In this document: piece by piece, positions 44,412-55,087 of the stretch | How positions within the stretch are numbered: position 1 is the first letter of the stretch | Layout: the number at the start of each line of letters is the position of its first letter | Assembly (NCBI RefSeq): GCF_013365535.1 | Contig: NZ_CP053590.1 | Span: 2,160,501-2,224,500 of the forward strand | Reading direction: 5' to 3' | Origin: Aquimarina sp. TRL1 | Lineage (GTDB): Bacteria > Bacteroidota > Bacteroidia > Flavobacteriales > Flavobacteriaceae | DNA: 64,000 nucleotides | Program-made: the position numbers and the translations under genes | Notes under the pieces: generated by a model | What the model was told of the DNA's origin: nothing | Seen by the model: only the letters and a program-made list of their open reading frames with translations | Databases searched by the model: none

Positions 44412-47195
44412 ATGGATAAATATTCATTTTTAAATGCGGCTCATACCGCATTTTTTGCAGATTTGTATGATCAGTATATACAAAGCCCCGATAGCGTAGA
44501 GCCAAGTTGGCGTAGTTTTTTTCAGGGATTCGATTTTGGGCTAGAAAGTGCTAATGGCTCAGGAGAAACCATTTTCGTAGAAAAGGATTCGGGTGAGACC
44601 GTTGCCGTTCCCGAAAGTGTACAAAAAGAATTTCAGGTAGTACGATTAATAGATGGCTATAGAACGAGAGGGCATTTATTTACCAAAACAAACCCCGTAA
44701 GAGACAGGAGAAAGTATACACCTACTTTATCGCTAGAGAATTTTGGACTCAGCCATAGCGATCTTAATACTGTATTTAATGCAGGAGAGATCATCGGGAT
44801 CGGTCCCAATACCTTAAGCAACATTATTGTTCATTTAGAGAATATATATTGTGACTCTGTAGGAATAGAGTACATGTATATTCGTAATCCTAAAGAAAGA
44901 GAATGGATTCAGGATCGGGTGAACTTTAATACCAACAGGACAAAGTTTTCTGTAGATCAGAAAAAAAGAATCCTTAAGAAATTGAATGAAGCTGTTTCTT
45001 TTGAAACATTTTTACATACGAAATACGTAGGACAAAAGCGATTTTCATTAGAAGGAGGAGAATCTTTGATCCCGGCACTGGATGCCTTGGTAGAAAAAGC
45101 TGCCGATTACGGTGTCAAAGAATTTGTGATGGGAATGGCGCACAGAGGTCGCCTGAATACATTGACTAATATTTTCGGAAAACGTGCTAAAGATATCTTT
45201 AGTGAGTTTGATGGAAAAGATTATGAGGAAGATATCTTTGATGGGGATGTAAAGTACCATTTGGGATGGACAGTAAAGCGAAAAAGTACCTCCGGAAAAG
45301 CAATTAATATGAATATTGCTCCGAATCCTTCTCACTTAGAGACAGTTGGTGCAGTAGTAGAGGGGATAACAAGAGCAAAACAAGATAAACATTATAGTGA
45401 TAATATCTCACAGGTGCTCCCTATTGTAGTACATGGAGATGCTGCTATTGCAGGGCAGGGACTGGTTTATGAGATTGTGCAGATGGCGCAATTAGATGGA
45501 TATAAAACTGGAGGAACCATTCATGTGGTGGTTAATAATCAAATAGGATTTACGACAAACTACTTGGATGCAAGATCGTCTACCTATTGTACAGATGTAG
45601 CCAAAATAACATTGTCTCCGGTAATGCATGTTAATGCAGATGATGCAGAAGCAGTAGTACATGCGATGAATTTTGCGTTAGATTTTAGGATGACTTTTGG
45701 AAGAGACGTCTTTATCGATCTTCTGGGGTATCGAAAATATGGACATAATGAAGGAGATGAACCTCGTTTTACACAACCCAAACTGTATAAAGCCATTGCA
45801 AAGCATAAAAACCCTAGAGATATTTATGCAGAAAAGCTAATCAAAGAGGGAGTGATTGAGGGAGATCACGTGAAACAACTGGAAAAAGAATATAAAGCTT
45901 CTCTGGAAGAAGAATTAGAAGATTCTAGAAAGCAGGAGAAAACGATTATTACTCCATTTATGCAAGATGAATGGGCTGGTTTTGATAGAGTTCAGGAAGA
46001 TAGAATGATGGAAGTAGTAGATACTTCTTTTTCAAAAGAAGGTCTTACCGAAATTGCAGAAGTTATAACTAGATTACCAGAGGATAAAAAGTTCTTGAGA
46101 AAGATAGAGCGTTTGATTAAGCAGCGACATGATATGTTCTTTGAAAAAGATCAATTAGATTGGGCAATGGGAGAACTGTTAGCTTATGGGTCTTTATTGA
46201 AAGAAGGATATGATGTTCGTATGTCAGGGCAAGATGTGGAAAGAGGAACGTTCTCTCATAGGCACGCTGTTGTAAAAGTGGAAGATAGTGAAGAAGAGGT
46301 GTTGTTGTTAAATCACCTCAAAGGGGATCAGGGAGATTTCTATATTTATAATTCATTATTATCAGAGTATGGAGTGTTGGGATTTGACTATGGATATGCA
46401 ATGGCAAGTCCTAAGACACTAGCGATCTGGGAAGCGCAATTTGGAGACTTTAGTAATGGAGCGCAAATCATGATTGATCAATATATCTCTTCTGCAGAAG
46501 ATAAATGGAAGATGCAGAATGGACTGGTCATGTTATTGCCTCATGGATACGAAGGGCAAGGAGCAGAGCATTCATCAGCACGTATGGAACGCTACCTGCA
46601 ACTATGTGCCAAGGATAATATGTTTGTGGCAGATGTAACCACTCCTGCAAATATGTTCCATTTATTACGTAGGCAAATGAAAGCTGGATATCGTAAGCCA
46701 TTGGTGGTTTTTACTCCTAAAAGTTTATTGAGACATCCTAAGGTAGTATCATCTGTAGATGAATTTGCTAATGGAGCTTTTCAGCCATTGATTGATGATG
46801 CAGATGCAAAAGCAGATAAAGTAACTACATTAGTCTTCTGTACAGGTAAGTTTTATTATGACCTGTTAGAAAGAAAAGAAGAACAGGGTAGAGAAGATGT
46901 TGCGCTGGTTAGAATAGAACAATTATTCCCCCTTCCAACACAGGAAATGGATGCTGTATTAGATAAGTATCAGGCAGAAGATGTTGTTTGGGCTCAGGAA
47001 GAACCTAGAAATATGGGTGCATTAGGTCATATTTTACTGGATTACGATAAAGCAAAAAGTTTTAGATTTGCAAGTCGACGTCCATATGGAGCTCCAGCAG
47101 CAGGAAGTGCTACCCGATCTAAAAGGAGACATGGGGAAGTTATTGATTTTGTTTTTGATAAAACGAAAGATAATCAGAAGCGAAAAAAGAAATAG
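44412..47195 (+). CDS. sucA: 2-oxoglutarate dehydrogenase E1 component
   Basis: A 927-aa thiamine-diphosphate enzyme of the TCA cycle that decarboxylates 2-oxoglutarate and transfers the succinyl group to E2. The N-terminal E2-binding segment (SFLNAAHTAFFADLYDQY, SVEPSWRSFFQGF) is present. ThDP and substrate motifs include GMAHRGRLNTLTNIFGK, HGDAAIAGQGLVYEI and VVNNQIGFTTNYLDARS. The transketolase-like pyrimidine domain has GTFSHRHAVV and LPHGYEGQGAEHSSARMERYL. Length is normal for the family. It is followed 81 nt later by the E2 gene; E3 is elsewhere. Confidence 0.97.
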   Translation: MDKYSFLNAAHTAFFADLYDQYIQSPDSVEPSWRSFFQGFDFGLESANGSGETIFVEKDSGETVAVPESVQKEFQVVRLIDGYRTRGHLFTKTNPVRDRRKYTPTLSLENFGLSHSDLNTVFNAGEIIGIGPNTLSNIIVHLENIYCDSVGIEYMYIRNPKEREWIQDRVNFNTNRTKFSVDQKKRILKKLNEAVSFETFLHTKYVGQKRFSLEGGESLIPALDALVEKAADYGVKEFVMGMAHRGRLNTLTNIFGKRAKDIFSEFDGKDYEEDIFDGDVKYHLGWTVKRKSTSGKAINMNIAPNPSHLETVGAVVEGITRAKQDKHYSDNISQVLPIVVHGDAAIAGQGLVYEIVQMAQLDGYKTGGTIHVVVNNQIGFTTNYLDARSSTYCTDVAKITLSPVMHVNADDAEAVVHAMNFALDFRMTFGRDVFIDLLGYRKYGHNEGDEPRFTQPKLYKAIAKHKNPRDIYAEKLIKEGVIEGDHVKQLEKEYKASLEEELEDSRKQEKTIITPFMQDEWAGFDRVQEDRMMEVVDTSFSKEGLTEIAEVITRLPEDKKFLRKIERLIKQRHDMFFEKDQLDWAMGELLAYGSLLKEGYDVRMSGQDVERGTFSHRHAVVKVEDSEEEVLLLNHLKGDQGDFYIYNSLLSEYGVLGFDYGYAMASPKTLAIWEAQFGDFSNGAQIMIDQYISSAEDKWKMQNGLVMLLPHGYEGQGAEHSSARMERYLQLCAKDNMFVADVTTPANMFHLLRRQMKAGYRKPLVVFTPKSLLRHPKVVSSVDEFANGAFQPLIDDADAKADKVTTLVFCTGKFYYDLLERKEEQGREDVALVRIEQLFPLPTQEMDAVLDKYQAEDVVWAQEEPRNMGALGHILLDYDKAKSFRFASRRPYGAPAAGSATRSKRRHGEVIDFVFDKTKDNQKRKKK

Positions 47196-47276
47196 TTAAT
47201 AAAAACAAACACATTTCTGTAAAATAAAATAAGGAAACATATTTGCAGGAATACTTTAAAGGATAAATTCAGAATT

Positions 47277-48488
47277 ATGGCTTTAGAAATGAAAGTCCCT
47301 TCACCGGGAGAGTCCATTACAGAGGTTGAAATCGCTCAATGGCTTGTAGAAGACGGTGATTATGTTGAAAAAGACCAGGCAATTGCTGAGGTTGATAGTG
47401 ACAAGGCAACATTGGAATTGCCAGCAGAAGCAAGTGGAATTATTACTTTGAAAGCAGAAGAGGGTGACGCTGTTGCAGTTGGTCAGGTAGTATGTCTGAT
47501 CGATACGGATGCAGCAAAACCTGAAGGGACGACAACCGCTGCCGTACAAGAAGAAACCCCTAAAAAGGAAGAGAAAAAGCAGGAAGCCCCTGCTAAACCA
47601 GCTGCTACATACGCTACAGGAACTGCTTCTCCTGCAGCAAAGAAAGTGTTGGCAGAAAAAGGAATTGATGCCTCTCAGGTAGCAGGTACCGGTAGAGATG
47701 GTAGAGTGACCAAAGCAGATGCAGTAAATGCAAAACCTTCTATGGGGACTCCTGGAACCGGAGCTCGTGGAGAAGAACGTAAAAAGCTATCAATGCTTCG
47801 TCGTAAAGTAGCACAACGTTTGGTTTCTGTAAAGAATGAAACGGCTATGTTGACTACATTTAATGAAGTGGATATGCAGCCTATTTTTGATCTGAGAAAA
47901 GAATATAAAGAGGCTTTTAAAGCAAAGCATGGAGTGAGTTTAGGATTTATGTCTTTCTTTACTCTGGCATGTGTAAGAGCGCTTAAAATGTATCCTGCTG
48001 TAAATGCAATGATCGATGGAGATTATATGGTGTCATATGATTTTCAGGATATCAGTATCGCTGTATCTGGACCAAAAGGACTGATGGTTCCTGTAATTAG
48101 AAATGCAGAAAATCTTAGTTTTAGAGGAGTAGAATCTGAGGTGAAAAGACTGGCTTTGAGAGCTAGAGATGGACAGATTACAGTTGATGAGATGACAGGA
48201 GGAACATTTACTATTACCAATGGAGGAGTTTTTGGAAGTATGCTTTCTACTCCTATTATTAACCCTCCTCAAAGTGCTATTTTGGGAATGCACAATATTG
48301 TAGAAAGACCTATCGTTCGTGATGGTCAGATTGTTGTAGCACCTATTATGTATGTGGCACTGTCGTATGATCATAGAATCATTGACGGAAAAGAATCTGT
48401 TGGATTCTTGGTCGCTGTAAAAGAAGCGTTGGAAAACCCGGTAGAATTATTAATGGACAATGCTGTTACCAAGGCATTGGAATTGTAA
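47277..48488 (+). CDS. sucB: Dihydrolipoyllysine succinyltransferase (2-oxoglutarate dehydrogenase E2)
   Basis: A 403-aa protein: lipoyl domain (1-~76) with the lipoylated Lys43 in [10 protein letters not shown], a proline/alanine linker, a peripheral subunit-binding domain (~112-150, [32 protein letters not shown]), and the catalytic acyltransferase domain with SYDHRIIDG (His366, Asp370). It passes succinyl groups to CoA in the complex with SucA. A strong terminator follows. Confidence 0.97.
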   Translation: MALEMKVPSPGESITEVEIAQWLVEDGDYVEKDQAIAEVDSDKATLELPAEASGIITLKAEEGDAVAVGQVVCLIDTDAAKPEGTTTAAVQEETPKKEEKKQEAPAKPAATYATGTASPAAKKVLAEKGIDASQVAGTGRDGRVTKADAVNAKPSMGTPGTGARGEERKKLSMLRRKVAQRLVSVKNETAMLTTFNEVDMQPIFDLRKEYKEAFKAKHGVSLGFMSFFTLACVRALKMYPAVNAMIDGDYMVSYDFQDISIAVSGPKGLMVPVIRNAENLSFRGVESEVKRLALRARDGQITVDEMTGGTFTITNGGVFGSMLSTPIINPPQSAILGMHNIVERPIVRDGQIVVAPIMYVALSYDHRIIDGKESVGFLVAVKEALENPVELLMDNAVTKALEL

Positions 48489-48511
48489 TTAGGGAGAAGA
48501 TATATACAATT

Positions 48512-48549
48512 AAAAAAAACCTTGATCTAGCAGATCAAGGTTTTTTTTT
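48512..48549. terminator. Strong bidirectional terminator after sucB
   Basis: CCTTGATCT-AGC-AGATCAAGG with eight A before and nine T after, making a 17-bp stem. It ends both the sucAB transcript and the convergent mevalonate-pathway unit. Confidence 0.92.
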
Positions 48550-48559
48550 GTCTAAAAAC

Positions 48560-49483
48560 TTAAAGAACCATTTCGCGATATGGAAGAATGGTTTGGTAGC
48601 CTTTTTCTTTAAAATAATTCATATCATCAGATGTTCCTGTCACTAAGATAAAATCTCCACCCCAACCTCCGAGGCTTTTAATACTGCCTTTGTAATCGTG
48701 AAATAGCTGTTCTTTTACGGTAGGAGTTTTGATTAAACTGGAGATTGTCTGTTCATGAGAGTCGATTAACTCCTGAAAATGCGGAAGAGTATTACAGGTT
48801 TCAAAATTAGCTGTAATTGTATTTATTTTTTCTTTAAACTTAGTGATTTCTGTAATTGATAAAGAACGATAATGTTTTATAGAATCTTTGCTGTTTTGTT
48901 TTTGATTTAGGTGAACAAAAAATAAAGATTCTTGGAATTCAGGGTTAAAAACAGCACTTGTTATAACAGGTTTGTTATTGTTTCTGTTAAAGAAAATAGG
49001 AATATCATGTTGTGCACAGGCAATATCATACCCGCTACCTCCAAAACTCTGATACAATAAATCAAAAGCATTAATTCCTGCCCATTGGGCAATGTTGTTA
49101 ATTAATGTGGAGGAGGAACCAAGTCCCCAGTTTCTTTCGAACTCCAGATGTGTTGTTACTGTATATCCTTGTGCAGTCGATAAAAATAGAGGGTTTAATT
49201 GATTGGCAGTTTGTAAAATGCTAAGTAACGTTTTTTGTTCGTTAGAGCTGATTTTTTCTTTATCGATAGAAGCAATGCCCGTTTCTGTAAGTTCAAAAAC
49301 CGTTTCAAACCATATATTGTCTGAAGAATCAAAGCTTTTCCAGTTAATAAAGCTGTTCTCTGTATTGATTACAGTCATTGATTGTCCTTTTTTGGTGGGG
49401 ATAGCTAGTGCGGTTGCATTATCTAATACCAGGTATTCTCCAGTGAGTAAAAGTTTTCCGTGACTGTAAAATGACTGTGTCAA
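48560..49483 (-). CDS. GYDIA-family GHMP kinase (mevalonate-pathway type)
   Basis: A 307-aa protein with the GHMP plan: start FYSHGKLLLTGEYLVLDNATALAIPTK, phosphate-binding WGLGSSSTLINNIAQWAG, and GGSGYDIACAQHDIPIFF, which names the GYDIA family. The C-terminal motif is GSIKSLGGWGGDFILVTG. It is encoded 11 nt after HMG-CoA reductase, so it probably phosphorylates mevalonate, phosphomevalonate or a related intermediate; which step is not certain. Last gene of the two-gene unit. Confidence 0.92.
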   Translation of the reverse strand: MTQSFYSHGKLLLTGEYLVLDNATALAIPTKKGQSMTVINTENSFINWKSFDSSDNIWFETVFELTETGIASIDKEKISSNEQKTLLSILQTANQLNPLFLSTAQGYTVTTHLEFERNWGLGSSSTLINNIAQWAGINAFDLLYQSFGGSGYDIACAQHDIPIFFNRNNNKPVITSAVFNPEFQESLFFVHLNQKQNSKDSIKHYRSLSITEITKFKEKINTITANFETCNTLPHFQELIDSHEQTISSLIKTPTVKEQLFHDYKGSIKSLGGWGGDFILVTGTSDDMNYFKEKGYQTILPYREMVL

Positions 49484-49494
49484 TTGTGTGTTTT

Positions 49495-50820
49495 TTAGGT
49501 TTGAGGATTGCGTATTTTTTGTAATTGAGCAACTACTTCGCTATGTGTAACTGTATTTGTAGAAAAATAGGAAGCAAGAAGCTCTTTTTCCTTAGTTGAA
49601 GCATCAAACTGATTAAGAATGTTCATAAGGTGCATTTTCATATGTCCTTGTTGAATTCCGGTGGTGATCAGGGAGTTGATAGCAGCAAAATTTTGTGCCA
49701 ATCCGGCAACAGCTGTAATTTGCATTAATTCCGAAGCATTTGGGTTCCCTAGTAGCTGCATCGCTAATTTTACTAAAGGATGAAGAGAAGTAAGTCCTCC
49801 TACAGTTCCTAAAGCTAAAGGAATTTCTATGCTAAATAAAAAGGTGTTTTCTGTGACAGATGCACTTGTCAGGCTGGTGTATCTTCCGTTTCGCGCTGCA
49901 TAAGCATGAGCTCCTGCTTCTATAGCTCTAAAGTCATTACCTGTTGCCAAAACCACTGCATCAATCCCGTTCATAATTCCTTTGTTATGAGTTACGGCTC
50001 TGTAAGGTTCTATTTGGGCTATTTTTACTGCCTGAACAAATTTATGTGCATACTGTTCAGAAGAAAGTTCTTTTGTTTTAGGAAGTTCCTCTATAGAGCA
50101 TGAAACACTTGCGCGAACAATACATTCTGGTACATAGTTGGAGAGAATACTCATGATGATCTCTATGTTCTTTTCTTTTTCAGAAAACACAGGGAATTGT
50201 AAAGCTTCTTTTTGAAGAGTACTGGCTAATTGCTCCAGACAAGAGTTTATGAAATTAGCTCCCATGGCATCAACTGTTTCGAATGTGCAATGTAGCTGAT
50301 AGTAATGATCAATCTCTGCTGTTTTGTCTCGAAGTTCTATACAAGTTATTCCACCACCTCTTTTTTGCATGTTTTTAGTGATGTGTTCTGTAGAAGCTAG
50401 CAGTCGCTCTTTGATTTGCTCGAAAAATGAGGTGAGTTTCTCAGTTTCTCCAAAGAAGTTAAAGTGTACCTGACCTACTTTAGAAACCGATAAGACTTCT
50501 GCTGTGAATCCTCCTCTGTTCTGCCAGAACTTGGCGGCTTTACTTGCAGCGGCAACAACGGAACTCTCCTCTATGGTCATAGGGATGGTATAATGTTTGT
50601 TGTTGATCGTGAAATTAGGGGCTACCGAAAATGGGAGGTAGTAATTAGATATAGTGTTCTCAGTGAACTCATCGTGTAACTGTTGTAATTTTTCGTCAGA
50701 ATTCCAATATCTTTTGATAATAGAGATAGCATCAGTGTTATTGTTGAAATGATGCTGTGCCAGCCATTGAATTTTATCAGATTTAGAAAGCTTGGAAAAG
50801 CCAGAAACTATTGGTGCCAT
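49495..50820 (-). CDS. mvaA: Hydroxymethylglutaryl-CoA reductase, class II
   Basis: A 441-aa protein of the class II (bacterial) HMG-CoA reductase family. Visible are MTIEESSVVAAASKAAKFW (with the catalytic glutamate), DAMGANFINSCLEQLA, VTHNKGIMNGIDAVVLATGNDFRAIEAGAHAYAARNG and the C-terminal flap with GHMKMHL, whose histidine is catalytic. It reduces HMG-CoA to mevalonate or runs in reverse. Next to a GHMP kinase, and with a polyprenyl synthase 7 kb away, the biosynthetic direction is likely here. Promoter box TATCTTTG lies just upstream. Confidence 0.95.
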   Translation of the reverse strand: MAPIVSGFSKLSKSDKIQWLAQHHFNNNTDAISIIKRYWNSDEKLQQLHDEFTENTISNYYLPFSVAPNFTINNKHYTIPMTIEESSVVAAASKAAKFWQNRGGFTAEVLSVSKVGQVHFNFFGETEKLTSFFEQIKERLLASTEHITKNMQKRGGGITCIELRDKTAEIDHYYQLHCTFETVDAMGANFINSCLEQLASTLQKEALQFPVFSEKEKNIEIIMSILSNYVPECIVRASVSCSIEELPKTKELSSEQYAHKFVQAVKIAQIEPYRAVTHNKGIMNGIDAVVLATGNDFRAIEAGAHAYAARNGRYTSLTSASVTENTFLFSIEIPLALGTVGGLTSLHPLVKLAMQLLGNPNASELMQITAVAGLAQNFAAINSLITTGIQQGHMKMHLMNILNQFDASTKEKELLASYFSTNTVTHSEVVAQLQKIRNPQT

Positions 50821-50842
50821 TTTTTGTTTTGTAATAAAGCGT

Positions 50843-50850
50843 CAAAGATA
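50843..50850 (-). promoter_or_regulatory. Candidate -7 promoter box TATCTTTG for the HMGR unit
   Basis: An exact TAnnTTTG match on the minus strand, 22 nt upstream of the ATG at 50820. No good -33 element was recognised. Confidence 0.4.
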
Positions 50851-51062
50851 GCATTCTGTTTTGTGTTTTTTAGAGGAAGCGATGATAAAGCGTAGGATAT
50901 GCTAAAAATTACTTACTAAGAAAAGGTATAATGGGGATCGTTTTCTAATAATATGTTAAAAATAGAGGGTGTAATACCCGCTTTTTTGTTGGAATTTCCG
51001 TCAATTGTTGTATTTTTCACAGATTTTTTAATTTTTGATACTAATAAATTTAAATACATAAT

Positions 51063-53234
51063 ATGAAATTGAAACGATTACTATTTTGTGTGACTTTATT
51101 TATAGGAGTTTTTTCCTATGCACAACAAAAAGTTTTTACGTTAGAAGAGATATGGAGAGGTGCTTTTAGAACAGAAGGGTTGCAGTCATTGTATTCCATG
51201 AAGAACGGAAAACAATATTCTGTTCTAGAGATGGACAGATCAAATCGAACTACTTCTATAGAAATATATGATTATGCAACAGGGAAGAAAGCAAAGACAT
51301 TATTGAACTCTGCAGCGATTAAAAATCTTCAAGCTTTTCAGGGATATTCTTTTAGTTCAGATGAGAAACAAATTCTGCTTTCGAGTGAAGTGGCTCAGAT
51401 TTTTCGCCATTCCAGAAGAGGAATCTATCATGTGTACAATACGGAAACCAAAGCGCTGACAAAAGTAAGTGATAAAAAAATACAGGAGCCGACTTTCTCT
51501 CCAAATGGAGAAAAAATAGCATATGTCTTTGATAACAATATTTATGTTTTTGATATAGCTTCTCAAAAGACAGTACAATTAACAAACGACGGGAAAAAGA
51601 ATGAAATTATAAATGGAGTGACAGATTGGGTATATGAAGAAGAGTTTGCTTTTGTACGCGCCTTTGATTGGAGTGCAGATAGTAAGAAAGTTGCTTACAT
51701 TCGTTTTGATGAAAAAGAGGTGCCTGAGTTTTCTATGGATGTATACGGGAGTCAATTATATCAAAGGCAGGAAGTATTTAAGTACCCAAAAGCCGGAGAG
51801 AAAAATGCAAAGGTATCGCTGTTCATTTATAATTTAGAGAAACAGCAATCAGCCCCGATTAAATTAGGCACTTATAAAGACTTCTATATTCCAAGAATAA
51901 AATGGTCTGCAAATCCAGATGTTTTGAGTGTTCAGGTAATGAACAGACACCAAAACAATCTGGATTTAATTTTTGTAAATGCTTCTGATAACACATCTCG
52001 TGTAGTTTTGAATGAAAAAGATGAAGCCTATATCGATATAACTGATAATCTTACTTTCTTGGACGATAATAGCTTTATCTGGACCAGTGAAAAAGATGGA
52101 TATAATCATATTTATCACTATAATGATAAAGGAGGATTGATTAATCAGGTTACTGCTGGGAACTGGGAGGTAACAGCCTATTACGGATACGATAATAAAA
52201 ACAAAACGATATTCTATCAGAGTGTAGAGAACGGAAGTATCAATAGAGATATTTATTCAGTAAAATTAAACGGGAAATCTAAAAAACGCTTGAGTAGTAA
52301 AGAAGGAACAAATCGTGCAGATTTTAGTGCTGACTTCACCTATTTTATCAATTCTTTTTCGAGTAGTACGACGCCTCCTGAGTATAGCTTAATAGCCTCC
52401 TCTAGTGGAAAAGTCGTTCGAGCGCTAAAAAATAATAAAAGATTGACAGAAGAATTAGCTACATATGATTTTAGACCAAAAGAATTTTCTACGCTAAGTG
52501 TTAATGGAGAATCTCTTAATATGTGGATGATTAAGCCTAGAGATTTTGATCCGGCAAAACAATATCCATTATTAATGTATCAATACTCAGGACCAGGATC
52601 TCAATCAGTAGCTAATAGGTGGTATGGAGCCAATGACTATTGGTATATGATGTTAGCACAACAGGGATATATTGTGGTTTGCGTTGATGGAAGAGGAACA
52701 GGTTTTAAAGGAGCGAAATTTAAAAAAGTGACACAGAATGACCTGGGGAATTTAGAAGTGCAGGATCAGATTGCAGCAGCAAAGCAGTTGGGCGCATTGG
52801 ATTATATAGATGCTAATAGAATAGGTATTTGGGGATGGAGTTATGGAGGGTTTATGTCTAGTAACTGTTTGTTCAAAGGAGCAGATACCTTCGCAATGGC
52901 AATTGCTGTTGCTCCGGTGACTAATTGGAGATTCTATGATACGATTTATACCGAAAGATATTTGACAACACCACAAGAGAATGCCGCAGGATATGATAAA
53001 AATTCACCAGTTAATTATGTAGATGGATTAAAAGGGAAATATCTATTGGTACATGGAACAGCAGATGATAATGTACATGTACAGAATGCAATGGTGTTGA
53101 TCGAAGCCTTAGTGCAGGCGAATAAAGATTTCGAATGGGCAATTTACCCAGATAAGAATCACGGTATTTACGGAGGAAATACAAGACTACATTTATATAA
53201 CAAAATGACTAATTTTATTAAAAAGAACCTATAA
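51063..53234 (+). CDS. Dipeptidyl peptidase IV-type S9 serine peptidase, secreted
   Basis: A 723-aa protein with a signal peptide (up to FSYAQQ). The N-terminal ~470 residues form the DPP IV beta-propeller; the C-terminal alpha/beta-hydrolase carries Ser593 in GWSYGGF, Asp668 in HGTADDN and His700 in NHGIYGG. The VYEEEFAFVRAFDWS motif contains the paired glutamates that bind the peptide amino end. It cuts X-Pro or X-Ala dipeptides from peptides in the periplasm or outside. It is encoded 12 nt before two peptide importers, so its products are probably taken up by them. Confidence 0.95.
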   Translation: MKLKRLLFCVTLFIGVFSYAQQKVFTLEEIWRGAFRTEGLQSLYSMKNGKQYSVLEMDRSNRTTSIEIYDYATGKKAKTLLNSAAIKNLQAFQGYSFSSDEKQILLSSEVAQIFRHSRRGIYHVYNTETKALTKVSDKKIQEPTFSPNGEKIAYVFDNNIYVFDIASQKTVQLTNDGKKNEIINGVTDWVYEEEFAFVRAFDWSADSKKVAYIRFDEKEVPEFSMDVYGSQLYQRQEVFKYPKAGEKNAKVSLFIYNLEKQQSAPIKLGTYKDFYIPRIKWSANPDVLSVQVMNRHQNNLDLIFVNASDNTSRVVLNEKDEAYIDITDNLTFLDDNSFIWTSEKDGYNHIYHYNDKGGLINQVTAGNWEVTAYYGYDNKNKTIFYQSVENGSINRDIYSVKLNGKSKKRLSSKEGTNRADFSADFTYFINSFSSSTTPPEYSLIASSSGKVVRALKNNKRLTEELATYDFRPKEFSTLSVNGESLNMWMIKPRDFDPAKQYPLLMYQYSGPGSQSVANRWYGANDYWYMMLAQQGYIVVCVDGRGTGFKGAKFKKVTQNDLGNLEVQDQIAAAKQLGALDYIDANRIGIWGWSYGGFMSSNCLFKGADTFAMAIAVAPVTNWRFYDTIYTERYLTTPQENAAGYDKNSPVNYVDGLKGKYLLVHGTADDNVHVQNAMVLIEALVQANKDFEWAIYPDKNHGIYGGNTRLHLYNKMTNFIKKNL

Positions 53235-53246
53235 TAAATAAACATA

Positions 53247-55073
53247 ATGGCAGATACAGTTAAAGCAGCTCATCAAAAAGAGCTATTTGGGCATCCGGTA
53301 GGATTGTTCGTACTATTCTTTACGGAAATGTGGGAACGATTCTCTTACTATGGAATGAGAGGACTTCTAGTGTTGTACATTGCAACTTCGGCTACGGCGA
53401 ATGATCCGGGACTGGGTTGGACGACAAAAGATGCACTGTGGTTGTATGGGTGGTATACCATGTTAGTATACGTGATGTCTATTCCAGGTGGAATTATAGC
53501 AGATAAATGGCTGGGGCAGAAAAAAACGGTGATGCTGGGAGGATTGTTGTTGTGTTTAGGACATGGGGTATTAGCGATTCCGACAAGTACCGCTTTCTTT
53601 GGAGGACTGGCTTTGGTAATTCTTGGTGTAGGGTGCTTGAAACCCAATATTTCTACGATGGTAGGAGGATTGTATAAAGAAGGAGATATTCGAAGAGATA
53701 AAGGATTTACGCTTTTTTATATAGGGATTAACCTTGGAGCCTTTTTAGCCGGGATTATTGTAGGAATTGTAGCGGCAAAATACGGTTGGCACTGGGGATT
53801 CGGTTTAGCAGGAATCGGAATGGTTCTGGGACAAATCGTATACATGTGGGGACAGAAATATTTAGTAGGAGTAGGTGATTTTATTGGAGCAAAAGAATCT
53901 GTAAATAAAGAAGCAGCAAAAAAACCATTGACCAAAATAGAAAAAGATCGGGTAATTGTATTATTGATTTCTTTCTTGATTGTAATTGTTTTTTGGGGAG
54001 CATTTGAGCAGGCAGGAGGATTGATGAACCTGTATACAGATGTAAAAGTAAATAGAGTTACCGGATTTGGAGGACCAGAATGGTTACAAGAAATACCAGC
54101 AGCTGTATTCCAATCGCTAAATGCAGGATATATTATCATTTTTGGAACTGTAATAGCCGGATTTTGGGTATGGTGGCGTAAAAAAGGAAAAGAGTCATCT
54201 TCCCTGTTTAAAATGGCAATCGGAACAATCATTATGGGACTAGGTTTTGTATTTATGATGTTTGCTTCTAAAGAAGCTGCTGCAGAGAATTTTGGGAAAG
54301 CTGCAATGTTTTGGATTTTTATGGCTTATTTATTCCACACTATTGGAGAGCTATGCGCTTCGCCGGTAGCCTTATCATTTATAACTAAGTTAGCTCCTGT
54401 GAAATACGCTTCAATTATGATGGGAATATATTTTGCATGTACCGGGTTTGGAAATAAACTGGCAGGAGCAATTGGGGAATCTTCTCAATTAGAACCATAT
54501 GAAGGAAAGATGATCGCAAATAAAGAAGTTGTGTATTCTTTTGTAAATAAAGCCGAGTATACCAAAGAAGTAGATGGTAAAGAAATTACTGAAAAAGATT
54601 ATGCGATTAATCGTGATAAAAACTTTGAAATAAGAGCAGCATTATACCCACAGGGTGATAAAGTAGAATTTGCGGATTATGAGAAAGGAACCTCTTTAAA
54701 TTCGTTGTTTGTTCTGGGTAACTCAGAAGGACATAATACGAGTTCTCAGCTATTAGCGTACTTAAAAGAAAATAATGTAACAAAAGAAAACCCATATCAC
54801 GCTAAGTTGTTATTCGAAAAAGATGAAGAAAAGGCTAAAATAGAAGCGAATAAAGGGGATGGAAAAGATTATAGCGTTTCATTTAAAATAGAAGAAGAAC
54901 AAAATGCGTTAGAGTATAACATATTTACGATAATTACCGTATTTACAGTTGCTTTTGGATTGTTATTGATAGTATTCCTGAAAAAACTAAAGGTATTGAC
55001 GCATGGGGCAGAAGATAATGAGAGAGATTTGAGAAACGAAGAAGCAGAAGGATTCGAATTAGCTGATAACTAA
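53247..55073 (+). CDS. POT-family proton/peptide symporter with a C-terminal extramembrane insert
   Basis: A 608-aa MFS transporter. The POT signature is at the start (LFFTEMWERFSYYGMRGLLVLYI, with ExxERFxYYG) and the second family motif in FTLFYIGINLGAFLAGI. Helices continue to about residue 415. Unusual is a ~125-residue polar stretch before the last helix (from LEPYEGKMIANKEVV to KIEEEQNALE, about 415-555), absent from standard ~500-aa members. It imports di- or tripeptides with protons across the inner membrane. Middle gene of the DPP-POT-POT unit. Confidence 0.93.
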   Translation: MADTVKAAHQKELFGHPVGLFVLFFTEMWERFSYYGMRGLLVLYIATSATANDPGLGWTTKDALWLYGWYTMLVYVMSIPGGIIADKWLGQKKTVMLGGLLLCLGHGVLAIPTSTAFFGGLALVILGVGCLKPNISTMVGGLYKEGDIRRDKGFTLFYIGINLGAFLAGIIVGIVAAKYGWHWGFGLAGIGMVLGQIVYMWGQKYLVGVGDFIGAKESVNKEAAKKPLTKIEKDRVIVLLISFLIVIVFWGAFEQAGGLMNLYTDVKVNRVTGFGGPEWLQEIPAAVFQSLNAGYIIIFGTVIAGFWVWWRKKGKESSSLFKMAIGTIIMGLGFVFMMFASKEAAAENFGKAAMFWIFMAYLFHTIGELCASPVALSFITKLAPVKYASIMMGIYFACTGFGNKLAGAIGESSQLEPYEGKMIANKEVVYSFVNKAEYTKEVDGKEITEKDYAINRDKNFEIRAALYPQGDKVEFADYEKGTSLNSLFVLGNSEGHNTSSQLLAYLKENNVTKENPYHAKLLFEKDEEKAKIEANKGDGKDYSVSFKIEEEQNALEYNIFTIITVFTVAFGLLLIVFLKKLKVLTHGAEDNERDLRNEEAEGFELADN

Positions 55074-55087
55074 AATTAAAGAAAACA

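Noticed and set aside
53717..54232. 171-aa antisense frame within the first peptide symporter
   Set aside because: Its composition (proline, threonine, isoleucine-rich) is that of a reverse reading of membrane helices, with no start context.
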